A DNA stretch of 64,000 bases from NCBI RefSeq assembly GCF_007751035.1, contig NZ_CP036433.1, forward strand, positions 7,235,001-7,299,000, given 5' to 3'. The notes under the pieces were generated by a model that saw nothing but the letters and a program-made list of their open reading frames with translations, did not search any database and had not been told where the DNA came from. Shown piece after piece: positions 14,741-22,519 of the stretch; position 1 is the stretch's first letter; each line of letters begins with the position of its first letter. The DNA comes from Lignipirellula cremea (lineage in GTDB: Bacteria > Planctomycetota > Planctomycetia > Pirellulales > Pirellulaceae). The translations under genes were made by a program, and so were the position numbers.

Positions 14741-16159
14741 TTACAGTTCGTACGTGATCGAACCGTGTTGCTGGGCGCGGGAGATGCGGTCCAGGGCGTA
14801 CAGGCCAGCCAGGACGAATTCGACGCAGGAGGCTTGTACGGCCGGGTCTTCGGCGGCGTTGAGTTCGAACGCTTTATCCCACAGCGGCGGCACCCGGTCG
14901 ATGCGACGGGCGTATTCGGCCGAAGGCAGCAGATCGCCGACTTCGATTTTGACGCCGCGGGAGAAAATGTTGGCGATGTCGCCCAGTCCGTGGCGGTCGA
15001 CGTATTCCTCAAACACCACGCGGATCGCTTCCGCGATGACGGCGTCCAGCACCTGGCGTTCCGACATTTGATGGCTGCCCATCAGGTCGAGCTCCAGCTT
15101 CCCCAGGCTGGAAGCGTACAGGTGACCCAGGTCGCTGATCCGCGGCACGGCCGGCTTCTCGTTCAGCAGCACGCCACGCTGCCGGGCGCTGGCGATCATG
15201 GTGCGATAGTTGGCGATGCTGAACCGCGCGCTGACGCCTGACTGGTGATCGACATACTTCGACTTGCGGGCCTGGATGGTGATCTGCTCGATGATCTCGC
15301 GCATGAAATACGGGACGAACACCGGGTAGTCGCCGCCCATTTCGACGGCCGCTTCCTGTTCCATAATCTGGATGCCCAGATCCCGTTCACGCGGGTAGTG
15401 GGTCTGGATCAGAGAGCCGATACGGTCCTTCAGCTGCGGGATCACCTTGCCGCTGCGGTTATAGGTCGAAGGGTTGGCGGAGAACAGGATCATCACGTCG
15501 ATCTCAAACTGGATCGGATAACCGCGGATCTGGACGTCCCGTTCTTCCAGAATGTTGAACAGCCCGACCTGCACCAGCTCGTCCAGTTCCGGCAGTTCGT
15601 TGATGGCGAAAATCCCGCGGTGCATCCGCGGAATTAACCCAAAGTGCAGGGCCTCTTCGTTCGCCATGCTCACGCCGCCGGCCAGTTTGGCCGGGTCGAT
15701 CTCGCCGATGATATCGGCGAACCGGGTGCCGGGCGCCAGGCGTTCGGCGTAGCGCTCGGACCGCGGCCACCAGGCAATCGGCACATCGGCCGGGTCGCGT
15801 TCGCGCAGGCAGCGCTGGCCGGCGCTGCTGATCGGGTGATGGGGATCGTCGTGAAAGGGGGAGTCCGGCAGATCCAGGTACGGCACATAATCATCGAGAA
15901 AACGGGAGATGGCCCGCATCAGGCGGCTTTTGGCCTGGCCTTTCTCGCCCAGAAAAAGCATGTCATGGCCGGAGAGCAGCGCCAGGTTGATCTCGGGGAT
16001 CACGGTGCTTTCGTAACCGACCACGCCCGGGTAAAGCGTTTCGCCAGCGGCCAGTTGACGGATAAAATTATCGTAAATCTCTTGCTTGACCGATTTGGAG
16101 ACCCAGCCGCTGTCGTTCAGTTCGCGGAGGTTCGTCGGCCGAGGGGCAAGGCTGCTCAT
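14741..16159 (-). CDS. MoxR / Mg-chelatase-like AAA+ ATPase
   Basis: ATG 16159 is preferred over the longer frame because GGGGAAA lies eight bases upstream. The 472-residue protein has Walker A GEKGQAKS at about 71-78 and a Walker B-like [11 protein letters not shown], followed by [17 protein letters not shown] (the pre-sensor insert style of MoxR/ChlI ATPases) and a sensor-1 [12 protein letters not shown]. Such ATPases remodel partner proteins, often with a von Willebrand factor A partner, for example in metal insertion or stress functions. No such partner is adjacent. It lies in a run of minus-strand genes but is separated by 200 bp from each neighbour. Confidence 0.8.
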   Translation of the reverse strand: MSSLAPRPTNLRELNDSGWVSKSVKQEIYDNFIRQLAAGETLYPGVVGYESTVIPEINLALLSGHDMLFLGEKGQAKSRLMRAISRFLDDYVPYLDLPDSPFHDDPHHPISSAGQRCLRERDPADVPIAWWPRSERYAERLAPGTRFADIIGEIDPAKLAGGVSMANEEALHFGLIPRMHRGIFAINELPELDELVQVGLFNILEERDVQIRGYPIQFEIDVMILFSANPSTYNRSGKVIPQLKDRIGSLIQTHYPRERDLGIQIMEQEAAVEMGGDYPVFVPYFMREIIEQITIQARKSKYVDHQSGVSARFSIANYRTMIASARQRGVLLNEKPAVPRISDLGHLYASSLGKLELDLMGSHQMSERQVLDAVIAEAIRVVFEEYVDRHGLGDIANIFSRGVKIEVGDLLPSAEYARRIDRVPPLWDKAFELNAAEDPAVQASCVEFVLAGLYALDRISRAQQHGSITYEL

Positions 16160-16362
16160 AAGATCGTTTCCCCAAAGAAGGCAAATCCGTGTCGCCCGCA
16201 TTATACCGCGAAGGGAAGACAGAGAAGCCCGCCCGCATGGCGAAAGGGAAAGAGACCCGTCGCGTCAGGCCCGCCAGAGGTCCTGCCTCATCCCACGGAG
16301 GGGACGTCCGCAGGCACGAGGCATCCGATGCGATCCCTCCGCATTTGGCCAGGCGGGATAGC

Positions 16363-17349
16363 TTACCAGGCGCCGATGACCAGCAAACTCAGTGTAGCGA
16401 CGACGGCGGCGACGACGGCCAGGGTGATCCACATGCCGGGACCGAGCGCATTGGGCGCCGCGGAAACTGCTGCTCCGGCGGCCGCTTTGGTTTTGGCCGG
16501 TTTGCTGGCGGCGGGAGCGGACGTTTTGGTCGCCTTGGCGGGGGCTCCGTCAGGCTCCATCCACTGCAGGTTCGTTTTCAAGGCGTTGACCGCCAGCTTG
16601 CACTCTTGCTCGTCGACATGCGGCTCGACCGGCGGCAGGTTGCGGACCAGATTGACGAGCGGGTCGGAACTGCAGTCATTCTGCCAGAGCGACTCCCGGC
16701 ACGTTTCGCACGCTTTGAGATGCACCACGGCGGCATCGATTGTTTCCTGCGGAGCCAGGCCAATCGAGAACGTGTGGATCGCTTGCGGATTCAAACAGCC
16801 GGTCGGCGTGCGAGTGACCGGTTTTTCGCCCGGGGCCAGTTCCGCCGACAGATCGCCGCGCAACTGGTGCAGGATGCGGGACCTCGCTTCATAGACCGAC
16901 ATTTTGGAGAGCCCGCCGTCCTGGGCGACGGCCTCGGTCGATTCTTTGTCGAACATGACCCGGCGGAACAGCGTCTGTTGCTGGGTGTCGCCCGCTTCGT
17001 ACAGGGCCCGCAGAATCACGCCGCCCCACTGCTTCCGATTGAAGGCGGCCTCGCTGGCCTCTTCGGGCTCCTGGGTGTCGAGCAGTTTCTGGCACTGCGT
17101 CGCCAGCCAGTCGCGAAACTTTCCCTGCTCCGGACGGTATTCGTCGATTCGACTTGCCAGGCGTCGGGCGAAGGTGGCGACAAATTTGTTCGCCTCGGGC
17201 GGCGTGCGGCCCGCTTGTCTGGCCCAGCTGTAGACCAGCGGCCCATAAAGTACGGCAAATCGGCGCCAGGCGGACGGATCGCGTCGCTTGAGCCGGCGGA
17301 ACAGCGTCTCCGCAGAAAGAGTGGTTGCAGACGTAGAAGTGGCAGACAT
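16363..17349 (-). CDS. Sigma-70-like protein fused to zinc-finger segment and C-terminal TM helix
   Basis: ATG 17349 is chosen, since the longer frame is Gly/Cys-rich without domain. In the 328-residue product, residues ~10-90 resemble ECF sigma region 2 (LFRRLKRRDPSAWRRFAVLY; FVATFARRLASRID). Residues ~125-165 resemble region 4 with a helix-turn-helix (TEAVAQDGGLSKMSVYEARS). H210-x3-C214-x2-C217 then follows, a zinc anti-sigma-like motif. After an Ala/Lys-rich linker, residues 305-326 form a transmembrane helix. ECF factors normally lack membrane anchors and have a separate anti-sigma protein, so this looks like sigma and anti-sigma on one chain (inference). Confidence 0.65.
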   Translation of the reverse strand: MSATSTSATTLSAETLFRRLKRRDPSAWRRFAVLYGPLVYSWARQAGRTPPEANKFVATFARRLASRIDEYRPEQGKFRDWLATQCQKLLDTQEPEEASEAAFNRKQWGGVILRALYEAGDTQQQTLFRRVMFDKESTEAVAQDGGLSKMSVYEARSRILHQLRGDLSAELAPGEKPVTRTPTGCLNPQAIHTFSIGLAPQETIDAAVVHLKACETCRESLWQNDCSSDPLVNLVRNLPPVEPHVDEQECKLAVNALKTNLQWMEPDGAPAKATKTSAPAASKPAKTKAAAGAAVSAAPNALGPGMWITLAVVAAVVATLSLLVIGAW

Positions 17350-17580
17350 GGGATACCCGAAAATTCCGCTTCCGCCAGCGGCCCTTAGAACGCAAGACAA
17401 ACCAACGCCGCCAGCGTCGACATCTGGTATTATGCGAAGCCGGCCCGCCGATGACAAGGAGCAGCAGCCCTTCCCCCCCACCTGCGGTCCGTCGTGATGT
17501 TCAGAATTGGCGCCGTCGCCGCTTGGGTCTGACGATCGCAGCGACTTTACCGATCCTGCCCCCCAGCGTCGTGATTGGCC

Positions 17581-18321
17581 TCAGCCGGGGAGTTCGCCCA
17601 GCCGGCGGAGGTCGGTGAACTGGCCGCTTTCGACCAGATCGGGCAGCCGGGCCATGGCGCCGGCCAGGCGTTCGGCGGCGACGGCTGGCGTGGGCATGTC
17701 GGGCGTGTTCTGTTTGGAGCGAAGCGTCTCCACGCTGGGGAACCGGTCGTCCGGCGTGCGGGATCGCAACTGCTCCTGCATGGCCGTATCGACGATGCCC
17801 GGCGCAAAGGAGGTGAAGTGCGTCTTTGGCTGCTCCCGGCTGTAGAGCATCACCAGCATGTTCAACGCCGCCTTGGAGACCGAATAGCCGCTCCAGCCGC
17901 GGCCGCCGTTGACGGCGGCGCCCGAGGAGATCGCCACCACCTGCCGCACGTTGCGGCCGTCGGCAAACAGCTGATCCAGCAGCACCTTGTTGGACCAGAC
18001 GTTGACATCCATCGTGTGCTGCAGGTCGGTCATCGGCGTATTGGCCAGATCGTCAAACTGGCCCAGGATGCCCGCGTTGAGGATGACCAGGTCCAGCGAT
18101 GCTTCGCCCGTCAGCAGACGGCCTAGCGTGGGGGCGATTGCGTCAAACTGGTTCAGGTCCAGGCTGGCGAAATGGAAATGCTCCCGGGCCAACAGATCGT
18201 CGGGCTGGCGGCGGCTGAGTCCGTACACGCGGTAGCCCCGATTCAAATACCAGTCGGCCAAAGCATGGCCGATGCCCGAGCTGACGCCCGTGATCAAAAC
18301 GGCGGGAAGAACAGCATTCAT
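17581..18321 (-). CDS. Short-chain dehydrogenase/reductase (SDR)
   Basis: The protein has 246 residues, typical of classical SDRs. The cofactor motif is TGVSSGIG at 11-18, the NAG motif is LVILNAG, the active site is S-x12-Y-x3-K with ISSGAAVNG and YSVSK, and a PG motif follows (SFAPGIVDTAM). NAD(P)H-dependent oxidation or reduction of an alcohol or carbonyl is expected; the substrate cannot be predicted. The gene is monocistronic by spacing (175 bp to the next 3' end, occupied by a hairpin repeat). Confidence 0.9.
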   Translation of the reverse strand: MNAVLPAVLITGVSSGIGHALADWYLNRGYRVYGLSRRQPDDLLAREHFHFASLDLNQFDAIAPTLGRLLTGEASLDLVILNAGILGQFDDLANTPMTDLQHTMDVNVWSNKVLLDQLFADGRNVRQVVAISSGAAVNGGRGWSGYSVSKAALNMLVMLYSREQPKTHFTSFAPGIVDTAMQEQLRSRTPDDRFPSVETLRSKQNTPDMPTPAVAAERLAGAMARLPDLVESGQFTDLRRLGELPG

Positions 18322-18375
18322 GGGGGACCTGTTGCTAATGGCGTTGGATTACACGCGGCGGGTGCGAAAAGAATA

Positions 18376-18516
18376 ACTGCCGGATATTGATTCGTCGTTT
18401 CGAGGCAGGACAGACGCCGGACAGTCGACTTTCACTCTGTGAAAGATCGCGTTCTTTTGCGGAGCAAAAGACGACTGGCCGTCGACTTCCGTCCGTTAAA
18501 AATTTCTTGTTCCGCG
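18376..18516 (-). repeat. BIME-like hairpin repeat, copy 3
   Basis: This is a reverse-oriented copy: CTTTCACTCTGTGAAAG, spacer ATCGCGTT, CTTTTGCGGAGCAAAAG, then the GACTGGCCGTCGACTTCCG edge and TTGTTCCGCG. Its distal edge overlaps the last codons and the stop of speD. Confidence 0.88.
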
Positions 18517-18900
18517 GGTGTCAGGGACGGGCAGCCTGCCGCGGGCGTGTGTCGAGATCTGACACTCCTGCGGCTCCAGGGCGGCCTGCAGTCCGGCTAA
18601 GGCCTGTTCGGGCGAGGAGTCGCCGCAGGAGAAGATATCGATTGCCGCGTAGCCGAATTCCGGATAGGTATGAATCGTGGCGTGCGATTCCGACAGCAGC
18701 ACCATCACCGTCGCCCCGGATTCTTCTCCCGGGAATTTGGCGCTGCGATGGGAAAGAATATGAAAGCCCGAATCGCCCAGCACCCGCAGCAGCAGGCTGG
18801 TCAGCAAGCTCTCATCGCGCAGCGGCTCCGGCGCCACGCCGTAAAAATCGGCGAGTAGATGGCGTCCGACGGGAGTCGCGTTGCTGGCAGGGTTGTGCAT
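18496..18900 (-). CDS. speD: S-adenosylmethionine decarboxylase proenzyme
   Basis: The protein has 134 residues from ATG 18900; the longer frame upstream is only an antisense-like extension through the K+ channel gene. The signature SESHATIHTYPE carries the self-cleavage site between E71 and S72, with S72 becoming the pyruvoyl cofactor. GRHLLADFYG at the N-terminus and the Cys in IDIFSCG also match bacterial SpeD. The enzyme makes decarboxylated SAM for spermidine synthesis. It starts five bases after the stop of the K+ channel gene, so the two are likely co-transcribed. The last ~6 codons and TAA come from a dispersed repeat (copy 3), so the C-terminal TRGTRNF tail is probably not ancestral. 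Confidence 0.93.
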   Translation of the reverse strand: MHNPASNATPVGRHLLADFYGVAPEPLRDESLLTSLLLRVLGDSGFHILSHRSAKFPGEESGATVMVLLSESHATIHTYPEFGYAAIDIFSCGDSSPEQALAGLQAALEPQECQISTHARGRLPVPDTRGTRNF

Positions 18901-18905
18901 AACGG

Positions 18906-19970
18906 TCAGGCTGTTTCCACGGCCATCTGGTCCCAGGTAAAACGCTGGCGGGCCGAGTACGCTACGCGGTCGCCGGGGGCCGGCTGCAGATCGGTAAACA
19001 GGGCGTACGACAGGCTCCCGCGATTCACGCAGATCAGGTGGGCGTCTTTCTGCAGCAGCTGGATGGCCAGCTCTCGATAGCTGAGCGGGCTGCCGGCCGG
19101 AGGGACTTCGCACGTGTACAGCTGCGGTCCGGTCCGGTTGCTGGTGAACTGGGCGACCATCTGCGTGATGCCCGGGTCGTGAACCTCCTGGGCCAGCAGG
19201 TTGCGGGAGATCTGCAGCGTGTTGACGATCGCATCGCAATGGACCGTATCGAACAGCATTTCATGATGGGTCTGCAGGCACTCCGCCACCAGGTAAATCT
19301 CTGGTTTCAGCCGATCGATGACGGCCGAGGCCGAAGCGACCACGGCGTCGCTGCGGGGGTCTTCGTACGAGGTCGCCAGGACGATCGCCATCTCCGCCGA
19401 CTCGATCGCGGCCCGTTCGTACGTACGGCGGTCGAGCACCGGCCCGCGGACAAAGTTCACGCGGTCGATCGCAAACGGCAGCGTGTCGATGTCGTCGTTT
19501 ACCAGGACAATCTCCTGGCGTTCCCTGCCGGGCTCGGCCTGGAGTTCCTCAATCAGGGCCAGCACCCGCGCGGCGGAAGGAAAGTTGACGATCAGAATAT
19601 GGTTGCGAGCCAGCGTCGGTTCCATGCCTCGTTCCTCGCGCAGAGCGATCTTGGCGACAGTATCAATGGCCATTCCCAGCAGCATGCTGAACGCCGCCAG
19701 TCCGATGACCACGACAAAGAAAATGGTGCACAGCCGGGCCGGGCCGCTCTTGGCGTAGTAGTCGCCATAGCCGATCGTGGTGATGGAAATCACACTGTAC
19801 CACAGCGCGTCGGCGTACGTTAAGTCTTCCTGGTTCTGGTGATCCAGCAGGTAGAACGCCGTGGCGTTGCCAAACACGCTGACCAGCAGCAGTACGACCA
19901 CGCACAGGAGACTGGTCGCCTTCTGTCGACGAACGTGACGAAAAATCCGCGTCAGCGTGAATACGAGCAT
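18906..19970 (-). CDS. Two-TM potassium channel with TrkA-N/RCK domains
   Basis: The protein has 354 residues. TM1 is at about 19-42, then a pore loop with the selectivity filter TTIGYGD at 64-70, and TM2 at about 81-104. From ~120 there is a Rossmann RCK domain (NHILIVNFPSAARVLALIEEL; IVLVNDDIDTLPF) and a C-terminal regulatory part with SPLSYRELAIQLLQ, similar to TrkA-C. Such channels conduct K+ and are gated by nucleotides or Ca2+ on the RCK ring. The motif between strand 1 and helix A is NFPSAAR rather than the classical GxGxxG, so the nucleotide preference is uncertain. The gene precedes speD with a 5-bp gap; polyamines interact with K+ channels, so the pairing may be functional (inference). 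Confidence 0.9.
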   Translation of the reverse strand: MLVFTLTRIFRHVRRQKATSLLCVVVLLLVSVFGNATAFYLLDHQNQEDLTYADALWYSVISITTIGYGDYYAKSGPARLCTIFFVVVIGLAAFSMLLGMAIDTVAKIALREERGMEPTLARNHILIVNFPSAARVLALIEELQAEPGRERQEIVLVNDDIDTLPFAIDRVNFVRGPVLDRRTYERAAIESAEMAIVLATSYEDPRSDAVVASASAVIDRLKPEIYLVAECLQTHHEMLFDTVHCDAIVNTLQISRNLLAQEVHDPGITQMVAQFTSNRTGPQLYTCEVPPAGSPLSYRELAIQLLQKDAHLICVNRGSLSYALFTDLQPAPGDRVAYSARQRFTWDQMAVETA

Positions 19971-20115
19971 GACAAAAAAGCGAGAAAATCCTGCGACAGT
20001 CGAATGGAGCGGCAGGCCGGCGAGGGCCCTGTCGGCCTAATATAGACGACTCGCCGCACCTCGTAAGCTTCCCGGCGCCGAAAAACTATTTTCGCTCTGC
20101 AGGATGCGACCGCAG

Positions 20116-20143
20116 GCAGGCTCCCTGCACGGGGGAAGCCTGC
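20116..20143 (-). terminator. Hairpin downstream of leuA
   Basis: GCAGGCT (20116-20122) and AGCCTGC (20137-20143) form a perfect 7-bp stem in the 213-bp gap between leuA and the K+ channel gene, 40 bp past the leuA stop. There is no T-run, so the terminator role is uncertain. Confidence 0.4.
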
Positions 20144-20183
20144 CCGACCGGTGAACGCCTGGCCCCAATGGGTGAAGGAACGA

Positions 20184-21788
20184 TCAGCCCGAGGCGGCGG
20201 GAGATTCAGTTTCACCGGCGGCCGCTTCTTTGCATTCCTTCGTAAAGGCGATCCGGTTGATCGCATTCAGGAGCGCTTTGATGGTGGCTTCGATCGTATC
20301 GGTCGAAACGCCGCGTCCGCGAAAAACCTGGCCTTCGTGCTCGACTTCCAGCGTGGCCTCGCCCTGGGCGTCGCGACCGAGCGAAGCGCTGCGGACGCGG
20401 AACGCCTTGCAGGTGATCGGCACCTCGGTGATCTTCTCGACCGCCCAGAAGGCGGCGTCGATCGGGCCGTCCCCTTCGGACGTTTCCTCGGTAAAGGTCT
20501 GGTCGCCGCGGCGGAGCGTCAGTTTGACCTGGGGCGGCTGGTTGTTGCCGCAGTGGGCCGAGAAAGATTCCAGCGTCCACTCCTGTTGCGGGGCCTGGTT
20601 CAGCTGCTGGTCGATCAGCGCGGCGATGTCGCCGTCGTAGATCTCCTTCTTTTTGTCGGCCAGCACTTTGAACTCTTCAAACACCGTCTGCAGCTGTTCG
20701 CCCGACAGGCGATAGCCGAGGGCCTTGGCGCGGTCGGCCAGGGCGGCTCGTCCGCTGTGCTTGCCCAGCACCAGATCGGTCTTGGAGAAGCCCACGTCTT
20801 CGGGCCGCATGATCTCATAGGTCGAGGGCTCTTTGAGCATGCCGTCCTGATGGATGCCGGCCTCGTGGGCGAACGCGTTGCGACCGACGATCGCTTTGTT
20901 CCGCTGCACGCGGATGCCGGTGACGGAGGCGACCAGACGGCTGGTCGGCACCAGGCGTTCCGTCTGGATGCTGGTCGAGCGGCCGTAGTAATCGCTGCGG
21001 GTGCGCAGGGCCATGACGACCTCTTCGAGCGAGCAGTTGCCGGCCCGTTCGCCGATGCCGTTGATGGTGCATTCAATCTGCCCGGCGCCGTTCTCGACCG
21101 CGGCCAGGCTGTTGGCGACCGCCAGGCCCAGATCATTGTGGCAGTGCACACTGATCACGGCCTTGTCGATGTTGGGCACGCGGTTCTTCAGGTTGGCGAT
21201 CACCCCGCCCATATGGGTCGGCGTGGCATAGCCGACCGTATCGGGAATATTGACGGTCGTGGCGCCGGCGGCGATGGCGGCTTCGACGACTTCGCAGAGG
21301 AAGTCGCTTTCCGTCCGGGCGGCGTCCTCGGGGGAGAATTCGACGTCGTCGCAATAACTGACGGCCCGTTTCACACCGGCGACGGCGCGGCGGATGATTT
21401 CTTCCCGCGTCATCCGCAGCTTGAATTCTCGATGGATGGCGCTGGTGGCGAGGAACACATGGATGCGGGTCTGCTTGCCGTGCTTCAGGGCTTCCCAGGC
21501 CCGGTCGATATCGGCGTCGCTGCAGCGGGCCAGCCCGCAGATGGTGGGACCGTGGATCTGCGAGGCGATCTCGCGGACCGCTTCAAAGTCGCCGGGCGAT
21601 GCGATGGGGAAGCCGGCTTCGACAATGTTCACGCCAAGCAGCGCCAGGGCGTGGGCGACCTCCATCTTTTCCTGCAGGTTCATACTGGCGCCGGGCGATT
21701 GTTCTCCATCGCGGAGGGTGGTGTCAAAAATGACAATCGGCGGCGCCGCGGCGTTGGATTCAGAAGTCATCGTGTTTTCAGCAGTCAT
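20184..21788 (-). CDS. leuA: 2-isopropylmalate synthase
   Basis: The protein has 534 residues. The HMGL-like TIM barrel begins FDTTLRDGEQSPGASM (metal-binding Asp and catalytic Arg) and contains SVHCHNDLGLAVANSL (metal-binding His pair), NGIGERAGN and the GRNAFAHEAGIHQDG signature. The C-terminal LeuA regulatory domain follows (FRGRGVSTDTIEATIKALLNAIN). The enzyme condenses acetyl-CoA with 2-oxoisovalerate, the first committed step of leucine synthesis, normally inhibited by leucine through the C-terminal domain. Both ATG 21788 and ATG 21770 are possible starts. The other leu genes are not adjacent. No T-box or leader peptide is apparent upstream. Confidence 0.95.
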   Translation of the reverse strand: MTAENTMTSESNAAAPPIVIFDTTLRDGEQSPGASMNLQEKMEVAHALALLGVNIVEAGFPIASPGDFEAVREIASQIHGPTICGLARCSDADIDRAWEALKHGKQTRIHVFLATSAIHREFKLRMTREEIIRRAVAGVKRAVSYCDDVEFSPEDAARTESDFLCEVVEAAIAAGATTVNIPDTVGYATPTHMGGVIANLKNRVPNIDKAVISVHCHNDLGLAVANSLAAVENGAGQIECTINGIGERAGNCSLEEVVMALRTRSDYYGRSTSIQTERLVPTSRLVASVTGIRVQRNKAIVGRNAFAHEAGIHQDGMLKEPSTYEIMRPEDVGFSKTDLVLGKHSGRAALADRAKALGYRLSGEQLQTVFEEFKVLADKKKEIYDGDIAALIDQQLNQAPQQEWTLESFSAHCGNNQPPQVKLTLRRGDQTFTEETSEGDGPIDAAFWAVEKITEVPITCKAFRVRSASLGRDAQGEATLEVEHEGQVFRGRGVSTDTIEATIKALLNAINRIAFTKECKEAAAGETESPAASG

Positions 21789-21993
21789 GGCGTTTCAATT
21801 ACAAAAGTTAATATTTAAGAGAGCGTCCAGGCGATGCGCTGATCAGGCCGGCTCCTGGCCGGCCTGGGCAACACCAGGCGAGCCCTCGCCACGCGCTGCA
21901 TTCGCCGCGTGAAAACAACGAACATCATAACAAAGGTCTCAAAGTTAATAAGGGTTGGGGGCCGCGTGCTTGCGCAGGGGACGCGAAAAAACA

Positions 21994-22106
21994 GCTGCCA
22001 GATATTGATTCGTCGTTTCGAGGAAGAGCAGACGCGGGACTGTCGCCTTTCACTCCGTGAAAGGCCGCGTACTTTCGCGGAGCGAAAGTCGACTTTCTCC
22101 GCCGGC
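21994..22106 (-). repeat. BIME-like hairpin repeat, copy 4a
   Basis: CTTTCACTCCGTGAAAG, spacer GCCGCGTA, CTTTCGCGGAGCGAAAG. The second stem differs from other copies by a compensated pair (T-A replaced by C-G), keeping 7 perfect base pairs. Confidence 0.88.
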
Positions 22107-22160
22107 TGGTTCGCCAAACAACCCAACCAGAATCGACAATAATTACCTTCTCGTTCCCTA

Positions 22161-22240
22161 TGAAAGATCGCGTTCTATTGCGGAGCAAAAGACGACTGAC
22201 CTTCGATTTCCATTAGTTAAAAGTCTCTCGTTCCGCGTGG
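22161..22240 (-). repeat. BIME-like hairpin repeat, copy 4b (truncated)
   Basis: Only the half with CTATTGCGGAGCAAAAG and the GACGACTGAC...TCTCGTTCCGCG edge is complete; the other hairpin is cut to TGAAAG. It is in the same orientation as copy 4a. Confidence 0.8.
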
Positions 22241-22276
22241 AAGACGACATTCTGCGTCGGATTCCCGTCGGTCCAT

Positions 22277-22313
22277 AAAAAAACCCCCGAGGCGTTGCGG
22301 CCCCGGGGGTTTG
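22277..22313 (-). terminator. Rho-independent terminator
   Basis: On the minus strand the stem AAACCCCCGGGGCC...CCTCGGGGGTTT is followed by a run of T (complement of the A-run at 22277-22283). It lies ~210 bp beyond the stop of the 1766-aa gene and is the clearest intrinsic terminator in the window. Confidence 0.85.
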
Positions 22314-22519
22314 TATTTCTTGCATACAGCGAGCAAAGCTCAACCCCTACAGCCGGCGAAAGCACAAAAGTAGCGGAAGTAGCAGGCTGATGTTGATCAT
22401 GATTTTGTCGCGAGTTGCTGTTAGTGGATTGTTGGTTTATCGGCGAAAAACATCGCCAGCGCCAACTATTTGAACTGTACCGCGGAGGCTGGCTCAGGTC
22501 AAGTCGATCCGCGGGACGG

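Larger units (their letters stand above)
21789..22519. other. 731-bp intergenic region between leuA and propeller gene
   Basis: No coding frame is supportable. Contents in order: the leuA upstream region to about 21990, two head-to-tail BIME-like repeats (21994-22094 and 22161-22240), a strong terminator (22277-22313), and ~200 bp of unremarkable 3' trailer for the minus-strand gene ending at 22520. Confidence 0.7.

Noticed and set aside
20151-21818. 555-codon plus-strand frame opposite leuA
   Set aside because: Antisense shadow of a well-recognised enzyme.
21789-21990. Leucine leader or T-box before leuA
   Set aside because: No run of Leu codons, no T-box TGG motif and no antiterminator fold seen.
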